From Phytophthora hibernalis (lineage: Eukaryota > Oomycota > Peronosporomycetes > Peronosporales > Peronosporaceae), in the NCBI GenBank assembly GCA_012656075.1, contig JAAKBF010000042.1, positions 620,001 through 684,000 of the forward strand: a stretch of 64,000 nucleotides of DNA. Direction: 5' to 3'. How positions within the stretch are numbered: the first letter of the stretch is position 1; each line of letters begins with the position of its first letter. The notes under the pieces are model-generated. The model worked only from the letters and a program-made list of their open reading frames with translations, made no database searches and was not told the DNA's origin. The position numbers were made by a program, and so were the translations under genes. Below, piece after piece: positions 55,657-64,000 of this stretch.

Positions 55657-57865
55657 TTAACCACCCAACAAACCACCCACTGTGTTAACCACTGTTCCAA
55701 CCAGTCCTCCTCCGACCGGCACCGTGACAGGCACCGTGGTCTCGGTAACAGGCACCGTGGCATCAGTAACAGGCGCTGTGACCGGCATCGTGGGCAGCAA
55801 CGTGGGCAGCAACGTGGGCAGCAACGTGAGATCGATAGCGGGCACCGTGACATCCACAGCGATAGGACCCACCGAGGCATCCACACCGATAGGGGCCACC
55901 GTGACGCCCACACCGCCAGGACCCAGTGTGACATCGACACCGATAGGAGCCACCGTGACATCCACACCGACTGGACCCACCGTAGCATCGACACCGATAG
56001 GGGCCACCGTGACACCCACGCCGCCAGGACCCAGCGTGACATCGACACCGATAGGAGCCACCGTGACATCCACACCGACAGGGCCCACCGTGAGATCGAC
56101 GCCGATAGGACCCACCGTGACATCCACTCCGCCAGGACCCAACGTGACATCGACAGCAGGCAGAGTAACATCGACTGCAGGCAGCGTAACATCGACAGCG
56201 GGCAGAGTAATATCGACAGCGGGCAGAGTAACATCAACCGCAGGAAGCGTGACATCGACCGCAGGCAGCGTTATATCGATTACAGGCGCCGTAGTATCAT
56301 CAATGCCTGACGCGGAAGCCGAGTCAACAACCCCTGAGGCCGAAGTTGAGTCAACAACGCCTGAGGCCGAAGCCGAGTCAACAACACCTGAAGCCGAAGT
56401 CGAGTCAACGACACCTGAAGCCGAAGTCGAGTCAGTGCCTGAGGCCGAAGCCGAGTCAACAACACCTGAAGCCGAAGTCGAGTCTACAACACCTGAGGCC
56501 GAAGTCGAGTCAACAACGCCCGAGGCTGAAGTCGAGTCAACAACGCCTGAGGCCGAAGTCGAGTCAGTGCCAGAGGCCGAAGCCGAGTCAACAACACCTG
56601 AGGCCGAAGTTGAGTCACTGCCAGAGGCTGCAGTCGAGTCAACAACACCTGAGGCCGAAGTCGAGTCAACCACGCCAGAAGCCGAAGTCGAAGTCGATCC
56701 TGAGGCTGAAGCCGAGTCAATAACGCCCGAGGCCGAAGCTGAAGTCGAGCCTGAAGCCGAAGTCGAATCAACAACGCCTGAGGCCGAAGTCGAACCAGAA
56801 TCGCACGGCTTCGTAGTCTCGTAAGTGCCGGTCTCCTGTGAAGATGCCTCTGAATCGCACGGCTCCGTAGTTTCATGAGTGGAACCGTAGTTGCCACCTC
56901 CAGTAGTCCCCGCAGTGCCGTAGCCACCAGTACTCTCCGTGGTGCCGTAGCCGCCTGTGGTTCCGTGGCCGCCAGTAGTCTCCGTGGATCCGTAGCCACC
57001 AGTAGTCCCCGCAGTGCCGTAGCCCCCAGTACTCTCCGTGGTGCCGTTGCCACCAGTACTCTCCGTGGTTCCGTGCCCGCCAGTGGTCTCCGTGGTGCCG
57101 TAGCCGCCAGTAGTCTCCGTCGTGCCGTAATTGCCAGTGGTCTCCGTGGTACCATAGTCGCCGGTCTCAGAGGCACTGGTGCCCTGCGTTTCTGTGGTGC
57201 CGTAGTTGCCAGTGGTCTCAGTGGTGCCGTAAGCGCCAGTAGTTCCTGTGGTGCCGTAGTCACCAGTGGATTCAGTGGCGCCAGTGCCCGGCGTTGACTC
57301 CGTGTTGCCGTAGTCGCCCGTGGATTCAGTGGCGCCGGTTCCCTGGGTCGTCTCGGACGAGCCGTAGACACCAGCAGTCTTACCACCTTCAGACGCTTCC
57401 AGTAGATCCAGAACGTAGTGATGACTTTCCACTTTTCGTCGTTGTTGTCCCCGCACCACCAGCGTCGCCTTCTACCTCGCAATTGACATTGAGCGGGGTA
57501 TCCAGGGTCGTGTCGTACGCTGCGATGGCCTCGGCCTCACCAGAAGAAGTGTAGCCTGTCTTGGGGAACTCACAGCCCCACGTGTTGCCATTGACGATGA
57601 CGCACTGGGCATCAACTGGGGCGACGCACCCACCGCCGTTGTACGACAGGAGGTACGGGTGGCAGTCGGCAGTGGCGACGTCGCCAGCCTTCGGGCAGGC
57701 GTCACCCGCAGGCCTCGCTCCGGCGCCAGAGCAGGTCAAGCCGCGAGACTCCGGCAGCGAGTAGGTTGCGTCGTACGCCACGGAGATCGGGACGTCAGCG
57801 GATGCGAGTCCAGCGGCAAGGATGCCAGCCAGAGCTGCGGCCACTGCAGGTTTTCTTGAGGTCAT
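55657..57865 (-). pseudogene. Mucin-like secreted repeat protein, copy E
   Basis: The start at 57865 gives the same signal peptide and six-cysteine domain as D, here in one frame through the WGCEFP codons. The frame breaks at 57399-57400, where E has one extra C compared with D, in the segment between SLRSGST and ASEGGK. After that, one frame runs without interruption to 55657, encoding the same repeats as D and ending GGLVGTVVNTVGGLLGG, a different tail from D. Homology to D begins near 55,700 and ends near 57,950. Because D is intact where E is broken and the reverse, the two genes look like products of a recent duplication or gene conversion with independent one-base changes, or of base errors in the assembly. 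The predicted product is secreted. Confidence 0.75.
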
Positions 57866-57907
57866 CGGTCAACTTGGAAGGGAAGGTCGATGTTGTCGCC
57901 AATGGGG

Positions 57908-57923
57908 AAATTGGGGAATGAGC
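57908..57923 (-). promoter_or_regulatory. Oomycete initiator, gene E
   Basis: On the minus strand the sequence is GCTCATTCCCCAATTT, a perfect consensus match 43 bp before the ATG. Confidence 0.85.
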
Positions 57924-57959
57924 TTTCGACTCCCGGGTCCAAGGTCAAAGGTGGCTGGA

Positions 57960-59113
57960 ACCAGGAGAGGCCACTCCCAGCGAAGGTGGTTGAGCCTCAA
58001 CTTGACTTAAGTGCGTTTCAGGCTTTCTCCAAAACTGGTGTCGACTTTGTAGGGCGGTGTAGCCTGTCGCGACTGGCCGAGGCGTTCTGAAACGGAAAAG
58101 GTCGACACCGACCTGCACACAAAGGTAAACACGACTTGTATGGGCACTGCCCATACAAGTCGTGTCCATTGGGCAGTATCGGATAGGTGGAGAGGAACGG
58201 TTGGTGGCGCTGCTTCCATGCTTCGAGTTCAGCCGCAGCGTATGTAAATGTCAGAAAAAGTAATACGCCGCTTTTTCAAATGGCAGAAATTAATATACAG
58301 ACGGCCCTTATTGAACTATGGATACAAGGTGAAAATAATTCCGATCCCTGCACAACCCCTGAGTCGATTGTTCCAACTTACGCTTAAATCGGCGCTATCC
58401 AATCCCTCTGGCTACCGGTAATACCCTTTTAAAAATTGGAATCAGGCGTGGAGGCCACCCCAGGGCCCTGGTGGTGGTAGCCAATTTAACGCGCACACGA
58501 GTTGGTAGTTTCAACTCTATTCGTATTGAGCCCGTTCGTACGCAATACAGCTTAGTAGCCAAGACGGTGCGCGATAGCTGGACGCAGTTTGGAAACCGAT
58601 CACTTCTCTATGGTATTTCGTTTGTGGCGAAAGCTTCGAAAATGGGGTGATTTCTCACATCGGTTCCTGTACCGGTCCTCTAGGCCGATTCGTCTTTAAC
58701 GGATACGGAAACGTCGAGCCAAGCACACATCTAATGGGAATTGCAAGAAAACATCCTAGAACTCACATCCATCCATATTGAATGAGATAAATACAAGATG
58801 GTCTGTATCGATAGCTTGGCGCTCACCGGGTATGTGGGCAGCTGCAATGCGGTGAGTGTTTGTGAGCCTTTGAAGTGGGGCTTTTTAGAGCCCAGCCTCT
58901 TGGAATTGTGATTTATAACACCTCCATTCAGTATTTTATACAAAGGGTGGAAGGGGGATCGAAGCTTTGAGGATGCATAAAAGCCTTATGAAAATAAGGC
59001 TGGATTTAGGACTGATTTTTGATGAGATAATCCTATCAGCAAGAAGATTCTTGTGCATCTGACATGACCAACTCACAGTAGGCAATCCGACAATGGACAA
59101 TTGATTTCCCAAA
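57960..59113. other. Upstream flank of E
   Basis: No gene. It holds a near-perfect palindrome (58129-58165) and an inverted copy of the block found at 54,240-54,345 (58,573-58,697). The sequence after 58,700 is AT-rich. Confidence 0.5.
58129..58165. repeat. Perfect palindrome with a 1-nt loop
   Basis: The 18-bp stem ACACGACTTGTATGGGCA pairs exactly with 58148-58165. The same string in single copy, slightly diverged, occurs upstream of gene A near 11,009-11,030, so one arm looks like a fold-back copy of the other. Confidence 0.9.
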
Positions 59114-59760
59114 TTGAAGTTGCAGCAACTACTACGTTTGTCACCCCGCGGGAAGAAGCTGCGGGACTTACGACGAATTACAGAGAAGCGGAGTGTTGCA
59201 GCTGTAACTCGGGACGCCCTGAGCGACCATGAATCATGTGAAGAGGAGATGGATAGTGGGAATATGAGCATGTACGATGTTCGCGCTACGTTGATCGGCC
59301 ATCCAAGTACCGACGACGACAAGACCACTGGATAAAACTGCTCCATGATCGTAATTACATGAATGCCACTGAAATTCATGACCATTTCAGACTCGATCGT
59401 GACGTGTTCTTTCGACAAGTGAATTTAGTAAAGGATGATTCAATGTTTTAGTACCAAGGGATGCTAACCGTTCCGTGGCGGAGTAGATTTTCACATGTTA
59501 GCGCTCCTCAAGTTTCTTGGCACCTACGGCAACGACAACGCAGGGGTCAACATTGTTATTTTCCTTGGAATTACAAGCGAATCGGTCCATAACTATATTT
59601 TTCGTGCTTAGTCCACCATAATCAAACTCGAGGCGGTCACCATCACGTGGCCAAATGAAGATGAGCGTCGGGTGATATCCCAAATGATGCAAAGCAAGTA
59701 CGGGTTCGTGAATTTTGTCGGTATCACGGATCCTTAATTTATATAAAGGGACGGATATCA
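59114..59760 (+). mobile_element. PIF/Harbinger transposase relic
   Basis: The plus strand encodes, in pieces, an N-terminal charged region (from 59114), then LHDRNYMNATEIHDHFRLDR (from 59341). After a stop comes LALLKFLGTYGNDNAGVNIV, and near 59,550 FLGITSESVHNYIFRA, and then a segment ending VGITD. That order matches the N-terminal part of PIF/Harbinger transposases up to the first catalytic Asp. The protein stops there and the rest of the catalytic core is absent. Several stops show it is dead. Harbinger elements carry DDE transposases and often act with a Myb-like partner. Confidence 0.65.
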
Positions 59761-60390
59761 AGGGGTTGATGGGTCGCTAAACCCGGGACGCGCAGCGAGA
59801 ATTTATAGGCAACACGCAGCAAATTAGTTAAATCTCTTAGCAATCCGGTCCATTTTTAGCAGAGTAGAATACCCATCGTACGGCACCGAATGAGTGTATG
59901 CATCTGTGTTCTGCCCGGTGGTGCGAGCTCCCTTTCTTAGCCCCCAATCACTTTTCCACCGTCAACAGGCTTTGCATCCTGGTGCGATAACTGTTTGCAA
60001 ATTGTGCAGTCGAGTAGTTGGGTTAGAGCGCCGGGCAGTAATGATGTCTTGGTGCGATAAAACCCTTAGCACGGCTCCAAGCAGGAATAACCAGCTGGGA
60101 CTTAAACATCCCCCTACGAGCCCCGGGTGCCTCGAATTATCTGTGCGAGGAGCTGTTTTGCTATAGCTACCGTATAACATGCATACCTCGTCCTCGAAGC
60201 GGCGTTGGCGGTTTCGCAATTCAAAATGAGAAAATGCGTAAATCGGAAATAAAATCAGCCAATCAGTAGAAAATATATTATAAAAAACGGCTAATGAGGG
60301 CCATCGCGCTTTCGGGTGCTTGGAAGAACGATTTTCAGCCAATGAGAGACCACCTTCGGCGGCTCGATATGATGTTTTGCGAATCAGAGA
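59761..60390. other. No recognisable gene
   Basis: Short frames only. No motif supported. Confidence 0.4.
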
Positions 60391-60394
60391 CGCA

Positions 60395-60740
60395 TTCGCT
60401 ATTGCTCGGCAGCGACGACACTCAAACGATCAGATAGACAGACGGCTCTTTATTAGTTGTACTAGACTAGCCGAGTGCCGCCGCTACGCGGCGTTTTACA
60501 TTTATTAGTGAAGTCTGGTGGAGCGCACCCGTTCCGCTCGCAGGGGCTCGCTGCACTACTCACCTAATTTATTACTTAATTTAAGGCTAGGGCGCTGCCT
60601 TCGCTTCGCTCGGACGCTTAATAGCCAATCGGGGGCATCTTCGCTTGCACTCGGCAGCTGGCGACGGGACAAACTAACCTGTGTCTCTACTAGTTGTAGT
60701 ATACTAGCCGTTTGCCGCCGCTACGCGGCGGTGGGGAATC
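60395..60740. repeat. Duplicated unit with GCCGCCGCTACGCGGCG core
   Basis: Two related segments (about 60,400-60,500 and 60,645-60,735) share CTCGGCAGC...CGAC, a middle with TAGTTGTA...ACTAGCCG, and a palindromic core GCCGCCGCTACGCGGCG. The spacing is about 235 bp. This could be part of a non-autonomous element. Confidence 0.65.
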
Positions 60741-60849
60741 GTTTATCCCAGCTAAGTGAGCCGCCTCCTTTGCTACGTTACACGGGGCGAAATTTTTATC
60801 TAGTCTGCAATAAATCAAAAGGTAAGTAATTATTATGCATATGTCATTT

Positions 60850-61330
60850 TACACTGCGTCTAAAGTATGTGTGTACGCAATGCACTTTACATATATTCCC
60901 TCTCTACTTATGCTGCCTATCTACGTTTGTTCTTCCTTTGTCTCCTACTTATCCTCTATATCTATCACATCTATTCTATATATGCCTCTCTAATGTCTCT
61001 ACTTAGTATTTCTACATAGCAACTATACGTATCGACGCTATACACACTCACTACCTATCGTATATACCTACAGTCTATATATCTACTCTCCTACGTATCA
61101 ACCTATGTACCTGCGTAATAAATAGTCTCTTTATACTTATCGTCTATCATATCTATCGCGTCTATCAATCATGTCTACCTAGCGCATCTAAATACCTAGC
61201 GTATCCCCGTCTATATATACCTATCGTGTCGCTCTAATTTTCGCCTCTGTACACATATCATAACTATCTACCTACATGTATTATCTCTCTACCTACTTGT
61301 ACTAACTTAACTTGCCTCTTTAGTGCGCGG
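60850..61330. repeat. Pyrimidine-rich low-complexity DNA
   Basis: Runs of degenerate CTATC/TCTAC units on the plus strand, with almost no G-rich interruptions. No coding potential. Confidence 0.8.
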
Positions 61331-62744
61331 TTTTGGGTGTGTTCGTAAAATGGACGCCGCAGATAAAATTTTGATCAGACGTTAATATGAGACGTTGTTC
61401 GTAAAGCGCAGGCGCCGCCCTTTCAAACGCATATTTTTTGATTAAAAATGAGAATTGGGTGTAATGATATGGACATTCAAAATTGAGAGCTAAAATTAGG
61501 ATGACCAGTTTCGTGCACGGTTTGACTTCCTATCTTTTATCACACCTTGTTGTCGCATTTTCATTGTACTAAGGGGGCATTCGACGTGAACATAACGCAG
61601 AGCCCTTTGCTCTTCTCACGGCAGTAGAGGCGGCTAAAAGTGTTGCTGTTGACCGCAGTTTGGATCTATCGCTTCCACTCGCTACGTACCGCCTTACATT
61701 TGTTCCTGCAGGCTTCACTACTTTTAAAAGAGCGGTGCCAGGCTTGAACGACTGCATGAGATAGTAGGCAAAGCCACGTGATGCGTCAGACGTTCACCAC
61801 ATCGATGGGTCGTCCTATATGCGCAGCACAATAGGATTTAGCCAGCCAAACCGATAGCATTGCTTTTAAAGACCCTACAACTCGAACCGACACGAGTTGA
61901 GCATACAACGTCATCCTCACCATTCGTCCTGAACACCTTGGAACCTGCAACACCCACAAACACGTATAGATGAGTTGCATTTGACGGGAATCCTACCAGC
62001 ACACCGCCCTGTTCCAAGCATGTCAATATTCCATTTACAAAAACCGTCAAAAAGATAGACACACAATTTCAAATGAGAGGGTTCGTTCGCAGGGGACGTG
62101 CGCCATCCGCACATAAGCACACAGGTCTCACCAGTGCAGTATCGTTCTAGCGTTGGCAACAGGTCCACGAAGCTGACGTCCATCAACGTCGCAGCTTGAT
62201 ACCTGGGGGCGCGGCCTTCTTCGACTTCATACTTGGTCTTTTGTTCGCTGGGACACAAAAAGAATAACTCCCTTAACCCTTTTGTTGCCGACTGAACCAA
62301 AACGTGGCATAATAATCGTTTTACTAAAATAGTCCAATCAAATAGTGTGATTTTATTATTGACCAATTATATGTCTTCCGGAAAATTGACCAAAACGATG
62401 CATGATGCCATGTTTTACAAATATCACCCAAAATATTTTCTGGTTATTTCCGAAAACTTAGAATGTAGTCACCGGAAGTAATAGCAAAATGAGGCATTAT
62501 GCATCGTTTTGCAATTTTATCTTAATTAAAGAATACATATTTTAAAATAGAAAATTTATGGGCAACAAAAGGGTAAAACGATACTGTATGATCAGATCGG
62601 TTTTGATGTAAAAAGTAAGCTCTAAAGTGGTGCTGAAGAGCACATCCAATCAGAATGCTGAAAATCTAATTTGAGAGAGACGATTGGTTTGAAGTCTACA
62701 CCGTGCAAACAACTGGCACCGCGCAATAATGTGGCAAATTAAGT
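61331..62744. other. Mostly non-coding, with one unrecognised minus-strand frame
   Basis: The frame at 62366-61917 (149 codons) has a protein-like composition with many Cys (VSFVDLLPTLERY, ETCVLMCGWRTS) but I cannot assign it. A frame at 61757-61569 (62 codons) may continue it. They could be a decayed transposase, but no catalytic motif is visible. Confidence 0.35.
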
Positions 62745-63010
62745 TACCTACATATCGTTTAGATATGCGTTTCATCTCTACCTATCGTCTCGTCTCTATC
62801 TATAGTCTATGTCTACATATCGTCTCTCAAACTATCGTATCGCATTCTACCCTCTCTCATTACTACAGGCTTTCATACTATCGTCTTCCATACAATCGGA
62901 TCTCTTCCGATCGTCTCTCAAGCTATCGTCTCTCATTTTATTTTCTCTCATACTGCCTATCGTCTCTGACTATCGTCTCTTACCTATCGTCTACAATCGT
63001 CTTTATAATT
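62745..63010. repeat. Pyrimidine-rich low-complexity DNA
   Basis: Degenerate repeats of ATCGTCTCT and related units on the plus strand, resembling 60,850-61,330. Confidence 0.8.
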
Positions 63011-63179
63011 CGTCTACCTGTAGTCTACGGACCGTATCGGGCGCTACAGGGCCCGCAGGTGTGGCTCGCCCACCTTTACAATTCGACTATGTGCGATTAC
63101 ATGTATACCACACCAACATGATGTAGCACACATCAAGTTCCTATAGTTTTAGCCAATGAGAAGCCTTTGCTGTGTCAAT

Positions 63180-63310
63180 TCAACGGATTATGTGACACTG
63201 TATACGGCATAGCGTGTTAGTGCATAGCGTATGTACACTGTGACACTGTATAGTGCATAGTCTGTGAGTGCACACTGTATAGTGTGTCGGTGCATAGTGA
63301 TTAGAGTGAT
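63180..63310. repeat. Short tandem array with CTGTATA/GCATAG units
   Basis: Units such as GTGACACTGTATA and GTGCATAGTGT recur at irregular spacing. No coding. Confidence 0.7.
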
Positions 63311-63330
63311 GCCAGATCATAGCGTAGTGT

Positions 63331-63577
63331 ATACTGAAGAAAGGCTAGATAAGATGTCGACTGAAATGTGCGGCGATGTAGCAGTCTCAAAGGTTGTTTG
63401 CATCTTATGTCATTTCTTCCACAGAGGAGACCAAGGGTAGCTCTATATGTAGTCCGAGCTTCGAGCTCCAGCTTTCTTTTCTTTCCCACTTTGACCCGCT
63501 AACCAACAAACAACTTTCGAGTCTCCTACATCGCCTCACTTTTCAGTCGACTTCCTATCTAGCCTTTCTTCAGATTA
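63331..63577. repeat. About 62-bp inverted repeat spaced by about 115 bp
   Basis: The left arm contains GAAGAAAGGCTAGATAAGAT and the right arm contains its diverged complement (CTATCTAGCCTTTCTTC). Identity is roughly 85 percent by eye. It could be the ends of a small non-autonomous element of about 250 bp. Confidence 0.7.
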
Positions 63578-64000
63578 TGAGCCCAAGGCACAACTCGCAC
63601 TTAAGCGTGAACAAGTCATTCGATCCGGCTGTATCGAAGACTATCGACCCTCTGAAAACGGATACCCGTGTTTCCTTATCTCCGCGTCCCCTGATACCTG
63701 GCATACGCGATATCTGTGACGTGAGCCTTCGACGTGAGCCAACTTCAACTTGTTGAACGCTGTCCGACTACTCGACCAAAGTGATGAAATGAAACCACGT
63801 GCTCGAGGCTGAGCTTCAAATTGCATCTGGCAAGACTAGGGTCCGTCGGTACGCAACCTGACCCGAAGCTAGTAAGCTTGCGGGAAGAAGTGATTGAACT
63901 GCGCTGTCAAGCCGCTGCAACAACCAATATGGTAACTGAAATCGAGAAGATGTGCGCTGGATTTGCATGATGGCTGCGCAGCCCCAACTACAGGCTAAGT
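63578..64000. other. No supported gene at the right edge
   Basis: Short frames only. The sequence is truncated by the window end, so a gene starting here cannot be excluded. Confidence 0.4.

Noticed and set aside
55489..56310. His/Arg/Asp-rich plus-strand frame of 273 codons opposite gene E
   Set aside because: It is a shadow of the GPIGVDVTV repeats of E, and is equally explained by repeat composition.
61917..62366. Minus-strand frame as a possible piggyBac transposase
   Set aside because: Some Trp/Cys spacing recalled that family, but I could not place the DDD residues or the typical C-terminal cysteines.

Overview
The window looks like a gene-poor, transposon-rich stretch of an oomycete genome, most likely a Phytophthora-like species. 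Two lines of evidence support this. Six paralogous genes carry a 16-nt element just upstream of their start codons that matches the published oomycete initiator/core promoter (GCTCATTYYNCAWTTT): three copies match perfectly, as GCTCATTCCCCAATTT, or do so on the complementary strand, and the rest differ by about one base. The transposons (chromoviral Ty3/gypsy, DIRS-like, hAT with a BED finger, MULE, PIF/Harbinger, piggyBac-like) are also the mix known from oomycetes. The species cannot be named from this sequence.

Host genes: the only convincing host family is a set of six secreted, mucin-like proteins, here called A to F. Each has a signal peptide, a domain of about 90 residues with six cysteines, and then (except in truncated F) long low-complexity Thr/Pro/Ser/Val repeats. 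A lies at 7.1-10.8 kb (-), B at 12.9-14.9 kb (-), C at 17.3-19.3 kb (+), F at 50.2-50.6 kb (-), D at 51.4-53.6 kb (-) and E at 55.7-57.9 kb (-). B and C are the arms of a large near-perfect inverted repeat and point away from each other. D and E are near-identical direct copies. No repeat-bearing copy has one uninterrupted reading frame; each is broken by single-base indels, often in C or G runs. They may be decaying genes, or there may be assembly errors in homopolymers.

Mobile elements by region: hAT halves in opposite orientation (3.9-6.3 kb); a 272-bp inverted-repeat element in the B/C spacer; a chromodomain Ty3/gypsy element (23.2-29.2 kb, +) followed by an antisense acidic reading frame (29.2-30.4 kb); a 323-bp hAT-type MITE with an 8-bp target duplication (31.3-31.7 kb); a complete LTR-bounded Ty3/gypsy element on the minus strand (31,980-40,359), which has lost its RNase H, contains a 1.38-kb piggyBac-like element in a TTAA site, and carries another antisense reading frame next to its 3' LTR; a DIRS-like tyrosine-recombinase retroelement (40.9-45.4 kb, +); MULE pieces (45.6-47.7 kb); and a PIF/Harbinger relic (59.1-59.8 kb, +).

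Other relics: a frameshifted class I/II aminotransferase (20.75-21.86 kb, -) and a broken multi-pass membrane protein (1.7-2.5 kb, -).

Two themes run through the window. One is local amplification and homogenisation of the mucin-like genes. The other is a set of very short-loop perfect palindromes, some of which interrupt older coding sequence, which suggests fold-back (template-switch) duplication. I saw no rRNA, tRNA or CRISPR arrays, but I could not run a search for them.
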